The position numbers and the translations under genes were made by a program. A DNA stretch of 64,000 nt from Methylocystis sp. L43 (GTDB taxonomy: Bacteria > Pseudomonadota > Alphaproteobacteria > Rhizobiales > Beijerinckiaceae). The DNA is taken from the NCBI RefSeq assembly GCF_015709525.1, contig NZ_JADNRA010000032.1, positions 62,001-126,000 on the forward strand. The letters are read 5' to 3'. Shown here piece by piece: positions 1-8,552 of this stretch. Position 1 is the first letter of the stretch; each line of letters begins with the position of its first letter. Under the pieces are notes generated by a model, which was given only the letters and a program-made list of their open reading frames with translations, did not search any database and had not been told where the DNA came from.

Positions 1-96
1 ATGTCGTCCAGCAGGGTCGCGCGAAAACGGAGCCGCCCCGGCGGACCGGGGCGTGCCGAGGCGTTATAGCAGAAATGCAGGAGATGGATAGAGGTC

Positions 97-549
97 TTAC
101 GCCTTCTCCAGCGCCTTCAGTCGCTGGTCCAGCCTGTTGATTTCCGCTTCCGCGCGGACAAGCTCGGTCACGTCATATTGCACGCCGAGATAGTAAATCA
201 CCGCGCCGCGACTATCGAGCAGCGGCGTGATATTGAGTTTATTGAAGAACAACTCGCCATTTTTCCGATAGTTGCGCAGCGTCACTTCAATGTGTTCATG
301 CTTGCGCATGGCCTCCCGCAGCGGCGCGAGCCCCTCCTGATCCCTGTCGACGCCTTGCAGAAATCGGCAGTTGCGGCCAATGATCTCCTCCTGGCCATAG
401 CCGGTCATGCTTTCGAAGGCCTTGTTCGCATAGACGATTGGCGCGTCCGGTTGATCCGGGTCCGCCAGCGTGACGCCATTGACGCATGAATCGAGAATCT
501 GCGTCAAAATCTTCGGGATGATCCCGTCATCTTTCTGAACGACGAACAT
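97..549 (-). CDS. Short LOV-domain blue-light photoreceptor (PAS/LOV, no effector)
   Basis: This 150-residue protein is one PAS/LOV domain with short helical caps. The photoactive signature GRNCRFLQG lies at residues 58-66, with the cysteine that would form the flavin adduct at C61. FMN-contacting positions fit N93, N97 and N103 (in FFNKLNI). Q124 in LGVQYDV sits where the signalling glutamine is found. Residues 130-150 are a charged helix like the J-alpha of short LOV proteins. No kinase, HTH or GGDEF domain follows, so output would have to act through dimerisation or a partner. It starts 20 bp after the SRPBCC gene on the same strand, so co-transcription is likely. The LOV call is strong because the cysteine motif is intact; the physiological role is unknown. 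Confidence 0.9.
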   Translation of the reverse strand: MFVVQKDDGIIPKILTQILDSCVNGVTLADPDQPDAPIVYANKAFESMTGYGQEEIIGRNCRFLQGVDRDQEGLAPLREAMRKHEHIEVTLRNYRKNGELFFNKLNITPLLDSRGAVIYYLGVQYDVTELVRAEAEINRLDQRLKALEKA

Positions 550-569
550 TTTTCGTTGACCTTAGTTTA

Positions 570-1088
570 TCATGATGCGCCGGCGGGTTCGGCTGAAGTC
601 GCGCCGGTTTCGATAAGCGCCCGAAGGTTCTCGACGATCTGCTCTGCGCCGTCCTGCAATGCGGCGCGTATCAGTTTGACGAAGGGTCGCATCGAAAATT
701 CGATCTCACGCAATTCAAAGGTGAAAATCAGCATGGTTCCTTGCGGTTCGCACTCGAATGCGTAGGAGGACGAGAAGGGTTCGGAAATTCCTTCCAGCGC
801 GAGAAGGCGCGGACGTTCGATGGCCGCGATTGCAAATGTGCTCTCGCTGCGAATGCCCCGTTCCATCGTGACTTGACGCGCCGTCGTCCCGACGCGCACG
901 GGCGCGCTTCCATTCGGCTCCAACTCCACGACTTGCGGACACCATCGCTGATAATTCGCGAAAAAATCGCGGGCGACAAAGTCGAAAGCAAAATCGCGCG
1001 GCCGTGAAATGACGGTTCTGGCGACGCCGCCGACGGCTGGCGGAGGGGTCGGCCTTAATGCTTGGAGATTTACGTTAAGTCCCAACAT
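570..1088 (-). CDS. SRPBCC (START/polyketide cyclase-like) family protein
   Basis: A 172-residue soluble protein. After an N-terminal extension of about 20 residues, VARTVISRPRDFAFDFVARD looks like the first strand and helix of an SRPBCC ligand-binding fold. It continues with alternating strands (MLIFTFELREI) and a long C-terminal amphipathic helix (FVKLIRAALQDGAEQIVENLRALIE). This fold binds hydrophobic ligands or acts as a cyclase, and no specific substrate can be read from the sequence. It lies immediately upstream of the LOV gene with a 20-bp gap, so the two probably form an operon. The fold call rests on overall pattern rather than a diagnostic motif. Confidence 0.65.
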   Translation of the reverse strand: MLGLNVNLQALRPTPPPAVGGVARTVISRPRDFAFDFVARDFFANYQRWCPQVVELEPNGSAPVRVGTTARQVTMERGIRSESTFAIAAIERPRLLALEGISEPFSSSYAFECEPQGTMLIFTFELREIEFSMRPFVKLIRAALQDGAEQIVENLRALIETGATSAEPAGAS

Positions 1089-1307
1089 GCGACGCCCTTA
1101 CTGAAAGATGATGGGCTCCCTCAGACGAGCTAAGCGTTTTCCGGCGGCTGACAAGGGCGATCAAGGCGACTTCCCCCGCGCCGTCTAAAAACGCCGGCAA
1201 ATTGGCGAAGATTGACGGTCTTCAAGGAGCCGGGGTCGCCCATCTTATAGGTCGGGCCGCTTCGCCGCGCGCCTGAAACGGCCCATCCCAAACCAGCGAG
1301 GTCGGCG

Positions 1308-2117
1308 ATGAGCGCTCCGCCACATATCGAGAACCTGTTGCTGATCGCGGCATTCTGTCTTTTTGCGATCCTGCTCGTCGTCGAAAAATTCCGTCCTTAC
1401 AAGAAATTCGCGGGCGCGGGTCTGAAGGCGTCTTTCTCCACCAACACCTCTGCTTTCCTGATCAACAACGTCATTATGAATGTCTTGTCCGTTTCCAGCC
1501 TGCTCGTCGTCGCTTCTAATTATTCGAACTATGGCCTGCTATCGAGCCTGCCTGACGCGCCGTTGAAATGGATCGCAAGCTTCGTGTTGTTCGATCTGGC
1601 GGTATATGCGTGGCACTATCTCGGGCACAGGGCTGAAGCGCTATGGCTGTTTCACAAAATCCATCACAGCGATAAGAGCTTTCACGTCACGACCGGACTG
1701 CGTTTCCATGTCTTCGATCAGCTGCTGGAAGTCGTCGTGAAATGCGTCTGCGCCGTCGTCATCGGCGCGCCGGCGCATGTCGTGGTGGTATGCGAGGTTG
1801 TGCGCATGTTCTTCGTGCTGTTCCACCACGCCAACATCGCGATTCCCGGAGAGAGGATTCTGTCCTATTTCATCATCACGCCGTCTCTGCACCGCGCCCA
1901 TCACTCGACGCTGCGCAGCGAGCACGACAGCAATTATGGAATCGTCCTTTCGATCTGGGACATCATCTTTCGCACGCGAAAAGTTCTGACGCCGAAATCC
2001 ATCGGTCTCGAGCTGATCGAGGCGGAAAATGTCCTGCAGCTGTTCAGTTTGGCCTTTCTCACCGAGCGTCGGCTTGCGCGCGTCATGCATCTTGTTCCCC
2101 GAAAGCCGCTTCCTTAG
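1308..2117 (+). CDS. Sterol desaturase / fatty acid hydroxylase family membrane protein
   Basis: This 269-residue integral membrane protein carries the histidine boxes of the di-iron fatty acid hydroxylase superfamily: HYLGH, then HKIHH, and later HRAHH. Hydrophobic segments near residues 8-24, 50-68 and 85-100 precede the first box, and a further hydrophobic stretch separates the second and third. The family hydroxylates or desaturates lipids with an oxo-diiron centre on the cytoplasmic side of the membrane. The substrate (sterol-like, hopanoid or fatty acid) cannot be told. The ATG follows GAGGTCGGCG, an acceptable ribosome site. It is monocistronic in appearance, with a 190-bp leader shared with nothing obvious. 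Confidence 0.85.
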   Translation: MSAPPHIENLLLIAAFCLFAILLVVEKFRPYKKFAGAGLKASFSTNTSAFLINNVIMNVLSVSSLLVVASNYSNYGLLSSLPDAPLKWIASFVLFDLAVYAWHYLGHRAEALWLFHKIHHSDKSFHVTTGLRFHVFDQLLEVVVKCVCAVVIGAPAHVVVVCEVVRMFFVLFHHANIAIPGERILSYFIITPSLHRAHHSTLRSEHDSNYGIVLSIWDIIFRTRKVLTPKSIGLELIEAENVLQLFSLAFLTERRLARVMHLVPRKPLP

Positions 2118-2213
2118 GCGTGTGCGCTGGCGCAATGCGCGCGCGGCTTGGGGGGCTCACGATCGCGGCGATAAAAGCCCGGGTCGTCTCCGCGCCGCGT
2201 GACGAGAGCCTTG

Positions 2214-2807
2214 ATGAACCGCATCGCCCGCTATTGTTTGCCGCTTGTCGTTTTGAGCGGCGTCGCGCCCGCCGCGGCGCAGGACATCTCCTCCGCTTAC
2301 ACAAAGCTGGACGTGCGCCGCGACTGCAAGCACCGGCCTGGAAAGGCGGTCGAGGACTATGGCGACTGGCGCTGCAAGGGCTATGCGGGCATGCCCATGT
2401 GGCTTGGGGCGGGCGATCAGCGCATGTATGTCAGCTTCGGATTCAAGGCCAAGGACGAACCGGCGGCGGGACAGACGCTTGCGCCCTTCAACGACTTTTA
2501 TAAGGGCGTCGTCGAATGGCGGCTCGCCAATGGCAGGCCCTTCGCGGCGATCATGCGCTGGAACGTGAAACGCGCCGCCGACATGGAGAACCGGGAGGTC
2601 CGAGGCCGCGCCCTGGTCGTCACGCGCCTGCCGCCGGGCGCCGTCTGCCATGTCGGCTACGTCGACGCGCTCGCCAACCCCAACGCCAACGAACTGGCGC
2701 GCGAGATCGCCGACAAACACGCCCGCGATTTCGCCTGCGGCAAGGACACGCCGATCGTCCTCGGCAAGATCACGCCCGGCGAAGATTTCTTCAGCACAAA
2801 GCCATAG
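2214..2807 (+). CDS. Secreted protein of unknown function
   Basis: A 197-residue protein with a clear signal peptide (MNRIARYCLPLVVLSGVAPAAAQ). I chose the ATG at 2214 over an upstream GTG at 2199 because it has a GAGAG upstream and leaves a canonical signal sequence. The mature part has four or more cysteines (RRDCKHRPG, DWRCKGYAG, GAVCHVGY, DFACGKD), which suggests disulfides in the periplasm. No family recognised. The stop codon TAG at 2805-2807 is contributed by the start of a dispersed repeat. Confidence 0.7.
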   Translation: MNRIARYCLPLVVLSGVAPAAAQDISSAYTKLDVRRDCKHRPGKAVEDYGDWRCKGYAGMPMWLGAGDQRMYVSFGFKAKDEPAAGQTLAPFNDFYKGVVEWRLANGRPFAAIMRWNVKRAADMENREVRGRALVVTRLPPGAVCHVGYVDALANPNANELAREIADKHARDFACGKDTPIVLGKITPGEDFFSTKP

Positions 2808-2920
2808 AGCGCTTCTTCGATCACATGGAACCATGTGATCGGGAAGGCATCGCTCACATCACAATGGTTGGAGCAGGTTCTCATCGAAAAAGTCTGTCAA
2901 CTTTTCCGGAACCTTCTCTA
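2805..2920. repeat. Dispersed repeat family B, full copy
   Basis: A 116-bp element with mirrored ends, TAGAGC at the left and CTCTA at the right. A perfect 10-bp inverted repeat (GATCACATGG, AA, CCATGTGATC) lies near the left end, and the right half contains ATCGAAAAAGTCTGTCAACTT. Closely related copies are at 53711-53820 and, shortened, at 47437-47497. Both ends supply stop codons here: TAG for the secreted protein on the left, and TAG (read as CTA) for the symporter on the right. It resembles intergenic palindromes common in Rhizobiales genomes. Confidence 0.85.
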
Positions 2921-4696
2921 CGCGCCCTTGTCGGGTTGCAACATCTGGGCGTCGCCGCGCAACATGCGGGTGATGAAGGCGCGGGCCGCGGGCTTGTCGC
3001 TTCTTGAGGTAAGTCCCGACAGCAATCCAAGCCCGCCGCCAAGCGTTATGCCGGCAAGCGCGCAGAGCGCATAGATTTCGACGCGACTGGGCGATCCCGC
3101 CACGGCCAAGGCGCTGAACAGGCCCACCGCGCCGCCGCAGAGCGCGACCAGCGCTTCGCGATCGCCGGCGCGCGGCCAAAAGGCCAAGGCGAGAGACGGC
3201 GCGAGGCAGGCGGCCGAGACGGCGAGCGCCGCTGCGACGAGCGCGCCTGGCGTGAAGACGCCGGTGACGGCCGTCACGTAAGCAAGAGTTGACACGACCA
3301 CGAGCGTGACGCGGTTGACGGCGAGACGCCGGCTCGTCAGGTCGATCTCGCCGCGCAGCCGATAGAGCGCGTCATGGCCGAAGGCGGTCGCGCAGGCTTG
3401 CAGGCCCGCCGTGGCCAGCGCCAGACCGAGGGCGATAAGGGCCGAGGCGATGAGCCCCGAAGACGCCGCGCCGAGTTCCGCCGCCTGCGGCAGCGCGCCG
3501 AGCAGAAAGTCGCCGTCGAGCGGGCGAATCTCCGCCGCGGCGAGCGGCGCGCCGGGCGCGTATCCCTTCGCCGCGCAGGCCCGCTGAGCCTCTGACGGCC
3601 CGCGCACGTAAGCGCCGCAGACGCTGACAAGCCCGCGCTCGCTCGCCTGATAGATCGCTTGCGGCAGGCGTTCGGGCGGCTGTCCAGCACTGGCGCGGGC
3701 GAGCGACAGCGCCGAAGCGGCGATCGCCGCAGCCGCAAGCAAGGCGATGACGACGGTCCAGAAGAGGGCGGCGACTCCGGCGCGCCGCGCGCTGCGTCCG
3801 TCCCAGGTCGCCACCGAGGCGGCGAGCACCGGCGCGAGCGTGGCGATCCCCAACGCCACGGCGATCGTCGTGGCGAATTCGACCGGCAGGCCCATCGGCG
3901 TCGGCGTAACGCCCCAGTTCTCCAGCAGTTTCGCGGCCTCCGTGGAGGCTTCGCCGCCAAAGATCAGGCCGCTCGGCAGGGCGTCATGGAGACTGAGCGC
4001 GGCGATGGGCCAGCCAAAGCCCAGCGTCGCCACGCCAGCGGCCGCCGCCGCCGCCCACATGACGCCCGAAAGTCCGCCGGGACCGGCGATGATCAGGCTC
4101 GCCGCGGCGATCAGAAACGCGGCGAAGCCCCGGTTGGCGCCGGTGAGTTCGACAAGCGCATTCACCGCGATCAGGCTGCCGGCGGCGGCAAGCAGCGTCG
4201 AAGACAGCGCCACCGCGCCGATGAAGCCGACCCGCGTCGCGGCGCTTGTAAAACGGGCGCACAGAAGTTCGGAAATGGAAAAAACGCCGGTTTTGCGTAG
4301 CAGCGGGCCGACATAAAGCCCTGCCGCGGCGAGACCGATGAAGACGCCGCCGACGGCGCCGATCGCCCAGCCGCCCCCCGCAAGCCGCGCGCCGAAAGGC
4401 AGCATCAGAGCGAGCACGACCGCGGCGTTGGCGAAGCCGGCGTAGGCGGCGGGCAATGCGCGGCCGGCGGTGTAATAGACCGACGCGCGCATCGAATGCA
4501 GAAGGAAGCCGAGCGTGGCGAGTCCGAGGATGGTGAAATAGGGCGGGGCCGCGCCAACGAAGCGCTCCGGGGCGCCGACGCGGTCGAGAAGCGCCGCAAA
4601 GGCGTAAGCCAGCAGAAAGCTCGCGGCCACGAAGGCGATTCGCGCGTCAAGATTGGCTCTTTCGAGCGCCGCCTGCTCGGCCGACCGATCGCTCAT
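2918..4696 (-). CDS. Sodium:solute symporter family transporter
   Basis: A 592-residue, strongly hydrophobic protein with about 13-14 membrane segments and the organisation of the sodium:solute symporter family. YYTAGRALPAAYAGFANA near residues 73-90 resembles the second-helix signature of the VC_2705 subfamily of acetate- or lactate-like transporters. A soluble insert of about 60 residues (near 345-405, including VCGAYVRGPSEAQRACAAKG) carries two cysteines. The DUF4212 partner that often precedes this subfamily is not beside it. The gene is 80 bp downstream of exbB on the same strand and its stop codon sits in repeat family B. The substrate is not predictable here. Confidence 0.8.
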   Translation of the reverse strand: MSDRSAEQAALERANLDARIAFVAASFLLAYAFAALLDRVGAPERFVGAAPPYFTILGLATLGFLLHSMRASVYYTAGRALPAAYAGFANAAVVLALMLPFGARLAGGGWAIGAVGGVFIGLAAAGLYVGPLLRKTGVFSISELLCARFTSAATRVGFIGAVALSSTLLAAAGSLIAVNALVELTGANRGFAAFLIAAASLIIAGPGGLSGVMWAAAAAAGVATLGFGWPIAALSLHDALPSGLIFGGEASTEAAKLLENWGVTPTPMGLPVEFATTIAVALGIATLAPVLAASVATWDGRSARRAGVAALFWTVVIALLAAAAIAASALSLARASAGQPPERLPQAIYQASERGLVSVCGAYVRGPSEAQRACAAKGYAPGAPLAAAEIRPLDGDFLLGALPQAAELGAASSGLIASALIALGLALATAGLQACATAFGHDALYRLRGEIDLTSRRLAVNRVTLVVVSTLAYVTAVTGVFTPGALVAAALAVSAACLAPSLALAFWPRAGDREALVALCGGAVGLFSALAVAGSPSRVEIYALCALAGITLGGGLGLLSGLTSRSDKPAARAFITRMLRGDAQMLQPDKGA

Positions 4697-4776
4697 CCTT
4701 GCCCTCGTTAAGTCAGAAACGATGAGACTCTAGATGAGGACGTCTCGCCGGCCAAGATGGCGCGCGCATCTCCGCT

Positions 4777-5394
4777 CTAAGCGATCGACGTCGCATAGGT
4801 CAGGATATAGCGGCTCATTCTCTCTTTGAGACCGCCGAACGCCATGCCCATGCGGTTATAGCCGATCGCGGCCGGAATGGCGGCGGCGAGCCCATAGGCC
4901 GTCGCGGCGAGCGCATCCGCGATGCCAGGAGCGACGACCGCAAGACTCGTGTCTTGAGTCTGCGCGATGCCCGAGAAGCTCGACATGATGCCCCAAACTG
5001 TGCCGAACAGGCCGACAAAGGGTCCCGCCGAAGCGACGATGGCTAAAACCGGGAGCCCGCCTTCGGCGTCGAGCATGAATTCGCGTGCGGCGCGGTTCAT
5101 CTGCAGCAAGATTCGTTCGCGCTTTTGGTGGATGGATTCGTTGGGCAATTCAGCTTGCGACGCTTCGCGCGCGGCTTCGGCGATCGGCCAAAGGACGCCA
5201 ATGTCGCCGCCGGCGCGCACGCGATCCAATGCCTTGGACAGACGCCGCAGAACAAAGACGCCGTCGATGATGAGCACCCAGGTCCAGACAGCCGCGGCGA
5301 GAAGCAGCGCCATCACCAGTTTACTGACAGGTCCGGCATAGATGAACATGCCGAGGGGCGACATGGGCGCAAGCGACATGGGCGCAAAATCCAT
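4777..5394 (-). CDS. exbB: MotA/TolQ/ExbB family proton channel protein
   Basis: This 205-residue protein has three membrane segments (about 20-40, 115-135 and 155-178). It carries the conserved SAGPFVGLFGTVWGIMSSF block and a second block, IADALAATAYGLAAAIPAAI, that lines the proton channel. Family members use the proton motive force to energise TonB or TolA. The gene lies 34 bp behind a tonB-like gene on the same strand, which favours ExbB over TolQ. No ExbD/TolR gene is found on either side, which is unusual because ExbB and ExbD normally function together. Confidence 0.85.
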   Translation of the reverse strand: MDFAPMSLAPMSPLGMFIYAGPVSKLVMALLLAAAVWTWVLIIDGVFVLRRLSKALDRVRAGGDIGVLWPIAEAAREASQAELPNESIHQKRERILLQMNRAAREFMLDAEGGLPVLAIVASAGPFVGLFGTVWGIMSSFSGIAQTQDTSLAVVAPGIADALAATAYGLAAAIPAAIGYNRMGMAFGGLKERMSRYILTYATSIA

Positions 5395-5428
5395 TGCAAC
5401 GCTCTCCTGAGACTCGCGGCGTTAAGCG

Positions 5429-6250
5429 CTATTGAAACGTGATTCCCTGTCGCGCATACACGGCACCGCAGCTGCTTGGCCCGCGCGAAGAGGCGACGAT
5501 GCGCCGCGCCAGCGCCGCATGCGCGGGGCTGCCGCCCGAGACTGAAATGCTCGAAATGCCGCCGCCGGAGTTGATATAGAAGGAGACGGAGACGGTCCCC
5601 GGGCCAAGGCTCGTCACAGCTGGCGTGCGCCCGCGAATCGAAGCGGCGACCTGGGCGATACAACTCGCCTGCGAGGCGACGGAAGCGTCGCCGCGGCCCC
5701 CCGGCAAGCCGAAGCGGCCCGCGACTCTCGCCGTTCCGGATCCTTGACCGGTTCCTCCCGGGAGACCATAGCGCCGACCCTTCTCGGCCGCGCGGCGTCC
5801 ATCATCGGCCGTTTCTCGGCGCTCGCGGACGCTTTTCTCCGCTTTCTTCGGCTTCTCGACCTTTTCCTTTTTCTCGGCCTTTTCTTTCTTTTCCGGCGCT
5901 TGAACCGCGTCGGGCTCCATGATCAACGGTGGCGGCGGCTCGTCAGAGATCAGTTCGTCCATTCCCTCGACGGAAAGTGACGCCGTCTCGATCGGCAACG
6001 GATCGTCCAGCGAATCTCCTTCGGGCGCGGGATCTCCCGCCTCGAGCGAAACGCCTTCCGGGATGAGGTCGGCATTTATGCTGCTAAGGTCGATGACCGG
6101 CGACTGCGGCCAGTAAACGCCTGAAGCAAAGAAGGCGACGAATATCGCGACGACCGAAGCCGTGGACACTGGATGCAGCCAACGGGGCCTGAGCGGGGGT
6201 CGCTTTTCCAATTGCGCGCCAACGATCGAACTTTTAGTCGTCTGATTCAC
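5429..6250 (-). CDS. tonB: TonB family energy transducer
   Basis: A 273-residue protein with the TonB layout. A short cytoplasmic N-terminus is followed by one membrane segment (about residues 28-46, ending GVYW). Next come an acidic and proline-containing spacer, a lysine/glutamate-rich stretch (EKKEKAEKKEKVEKPKKAEK), and a C-terminal domain from about residue 190 containing VSVSFYINSGGGISSISVSG. Cysteines at the start and end of that domain (QASCIAQ, SSCGAV) could pair. TonB transfers energy to outer-membrane receptors. It is co-directional with exbB and divergent from the pseudouridine synthase gene, so a promoter should lie in 6251-6422. The outer-membrane partner is not in this window. 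Confidence 0.8.
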   Translation of the reverse strand: MNQTTKSSIVGAQLEKRPPLRPRWLHPVSTASVVAIFVAFFASGVYWPQSPVIDLSSINADLIPEGVSLEAGDPAPEGDSLDDPLPIETASLSVEGMDELISDEPPPPLIMEPDAVQAPEKKEKAEKKEKVEKPKKAEKSVRERRETADDGRRAAEKGRRYGLPGGTGQGSGTARVAGRFGLPGGRGDASVASQASCIAQVAASIRGRTPAVTSLGPGTVSVSFYINSGGGISSISVSGGSPAHAALARRIVASSRGPSSCGAVYARQGITFQ

Positions 6251-6422
6251 TTGCGAAGCGCTCCGCCGCCGATGCGCCTAAAATCGTTCGCATCATAGGC
6301 GCGTGGAAGGGCGCGCTTCAAGCCTTGGCGGAGCGGGTGCGGCTTTGTGTGGCGCCTGGATCGCCGAGCGGCGCCGCCCTATCGTGATCGACACAGAGGC
6401 GGCTTTGGCGGATAAGGCGGCC

Positions 6423-7496
6423 ATGTCCCTCAGTCCAAATTCGCAGACGCCGGCCGCCGCGGGCGGCGTCTCCACCGCCCTCGTCACCGAGGACGAGGCG
6501 GGGATGCGCCTCGACCGCTGGTTCAAGCGTCGTTATCCCGGGCTCGCTTTGTCCCATCTCGCCAAAATCTGCCGCAAAGGCGAAGTGCGGGTCGACGGCA
6601 AGCGCGTCGAAACCTCGACGCGGCTCGAAGAGGGGCAAAAAATTCGCGTGCCGCCTTTGAAGATCGAGGCGCCCGCGGCGCCGGCGGTGAAGCGCGCCGA
6701 CCCCAAGGACGCGCTGGCGCTGGCCGACATGACGCTCTTTGAGGACAAGGATGTGCTCGTCCTCAACAAGCCCTATGGGCTGGCGACGCAGGGCGGCTCA
6801 GGTCAGACGCGCCATATTGACGGGATGCTGGAATCGCTCGCCAAGGGCGACACGCGGCCCGTGCTCGTGCATCGCCTCGACCGCGACACCTCCGGCGTGC
6901 TGCTCGTCGCCAAGAACCGGCGGATGGCCGCCGACCTCGGCGAGATTTTCCGCTCCCGGCAGGCCAAGAAGATCTATTGGGCGCTTGTCGAAGGCGTGCC
7001 GAAGCCGTCGCAGGGCCGGATCTCGCTCTATCTGGCGAAAGGCGCCGGCATGGAAAAATCCAGAGGCGGCGCAAGAGACCTCGAGAAAATGCGCGTCGCC
7101 AAACATGGCGAGGCCGACGCGCAGCATTCGCTGACCTATTACGCGATCGTCGACAAGGTCGCGCCGCGCTGCGCCTGGCTGTCGATGAAGCCGCTCACCG
7201 GACGCACGCATCAGTTGCGCGCGCATGCGGAGGCGATCGGCCACCCGATCTTCGGCGACCCCAAATATGGCCATCGCCCGGAGGACGAGGTCCGCCGTCG
7301 CGACCCTCTGCGCGCCGTGCCGGAAGGGCTCGAGCGCAAGCTCCACCTGCTCGCCCGCCGCCTCGTCCTGCCGCATCCAAGGGGCGGCGTTCTGGACGTG
7401 ACCGCGCCGCTGCCCGATCATATGCAGCAGAGCTGGGACCTTTTCGGCTTCGACGTGAAGCGTCATGACCCGATCGAGGACGCGCCGGACGCTTAA
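6423..7496 (+). CDS. rluC: RluA-family pseudouridine synthase (RluC-like)
   Basis: A protein of 357 residues from the chosen ATG at 6423, which has AAGG five bases upstream. The longer frame from 6303 adds 40 residues without family character and intrudes on the divergent tonB promoter region. The N-terminus is an S4 RNA-binding domain (GMRLDRWFKRRYPG, LSHLAKICRKGEVRVDGKRV). The catalytic domain carries the signature VHRLDRDTSGVLLV with the nucleophilic aspartate, and a later RTHQLRAHAEAIGHPI block. RluC isomerises three uridines of 23S rRNA. A second family member at 38161-39183 looks more like RluD, which supports the RluC assignment here. Confidence 0.85.
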   Translation: MSLSPNSQTPAAAGGVSTALVTEDEAGMRLDRWFKRRYPGLALSHLAKICRKGEVRVDGKRVETSTRLEEGQKIRVPPLKIEAPAAPAVKRADPKDALALADMTLFEDKDVLVLNKPYGLATQGGSGQTRHIDGMLESLAKGDTRPVLVHRLDRDTSGVLLVAKNRRMAADLGEIFRSRQAKKIYWALVEGVPKPSQGRISLYLAKGAGMEKSRGGARDLEKMRVAKHGEADAQHSLTYYAIVDKVAPRCAWLSMKPLTGRTHQLRAHAEAIGHPIFGDPKYGHRPEDEVRRRDPLRAVPEGLERKLHLLARRLVLPHPRGGVLDVTAPLPDHMQQSWDLFGFDVKRHDPIEDAPDA

Positions 7497-7555
7497 GGGG
7501 CCGGGAAAAGCCCGGCGAGCGGCGTTTCCTTGGGCGCCTCAGGCAAGGATGACAA

Positions 7556-8368
7556 ATGTCAAAGGAGCCGACCGGCCTCGACGCCGATTTTTTCGTCTCC
7601 CCGGAGGAGCGCGATCCGGTAAAGGCCGCGCGCGAACCGGCGCGTCCCTTGCCGAAGCGCTTCTATAAGGAGGCGGTGGCGGCGCCCGCCGAGGGCGGCT
7701 ACGGAATTTTTCTGGACGGTCGGCCGGTCAACACGCCGGCAAGGCGTCCGCTGGTCGCGCCCTCACGGCCGCTGGCGGAAGCGATCGCCGCCGAATGGGC
7801 GAAGCAGGGCGAGACGATTGATCCGGCGACGATGCCGCTCACCAAGCTGATGAACACCGCGCTCGACGGCGTGGCGGCGCAAATGGCCGAGGTCGAAGCC
7901 GATGTCGCCAAATATGCCGCCTCCGACCTCATCTGCTACCGCGCTGGAGAGCCGGAGAGCCTGGCGGCGGCGCAATCTTCGGCCTGGGACCCGCTCGTCG
8001 CCTTCGCGCGCGAAAAACTTGGCGCCAAGCTCGCGCTTGTGGAAGGCGTCATGTTCATCGAACAGCCGCAGGCGGCGCTCGACGCGTTTGCGCGCGCCGT
8101 GCGCGATTATGTGGGGGAGGGCGCCGGCGCGCCGCTCAGGCTCGCCGCGCTCCACGTCATGACGACGCTATCAGGCTCCGCGGTACTTGCGCTTGCAGCC
8201 GCCCGACACGAAATAGACGCGGGCAAGGCCTGGGAGGCCGCCAACGTCGACGAAGACTGGCAGATGCGCGCCTGGGGCGAAGACTCCGAAGCGATGGCTA
8301 GACGGTCAGCACGCTTGCAGGAGTTCGAGGCGGCGGCGACCGTGTCGCGCCATTCCACTCCTAACTGA
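7556..8368 (+). CDS. ATP12 family F1-ATPase assembly chaperone
   Basis: A 270-residue protein of the ATP12 family, an assembly chaperone for the alpha subunit of F1 ATPase in mitochondria and alphaproteobacteria. Recognisable blocks are FYKEAVAA, GYGIFLDGRPVNTPARRPL, AIAAEWAKQGETIDPATMPLTKLMNTALDGV, and the later DLICYRAGEPESL with WDPLVAFAREKLGA. AAGGATGACA precedes the ATG, a good ribosome site. It lies 59 bp after rluC on the same strand and 184 bp before nuoA, next to the respiratory operon it indirectly serves. Confidence 0.88.
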   Translation: MSKEPTGLDADFFVSPEERDPVKAAREPARPLPKRFYKEAVAAPAEGGYGIFLDGRPVNTPARRPLVAPSRPLAEAIAAEWAKQGETIDPATMPLTKLMNTALDGVAAQMAEVEADVAKYAASDLICYRAGEPESLAAAQSSAWDPLVAFAREKLGAKLALVEGVMFIEQPQAALDAFARAVRDYVGEGAGAPLRLAALHVMTTLSGSAVLALAAARHEIDAGKAWEAANVDEDWQMRAWGEDSEAMARRSARLQEFEAAATVSRHSTPN

Positions 8369-8552
8369 CTGAAGCGCAATATAGAGGCGCCTCGTCAAAA
8401 GGCTGCGGCCAATTTGCCGACGGGGCGCTTCCTCTCTTGCTTTGCACAATGGCCTTTGTTACGGAACGCGCGGCCTGGAGTCGTTCTAAGGAATAACGCC
8501 AAGGAAACGCTCCCGCGACCGGCCCTCGCCCCGCCGAAGTCGGACCAGACTC

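Noticed and set aside
1-96. Possible end of a gene entering from the left edge
   Set aside because: Short open stretches exist on both strands (one plus-strand frame ends at a TAG near 69) but nothing recognisable can be read in 96 bases.
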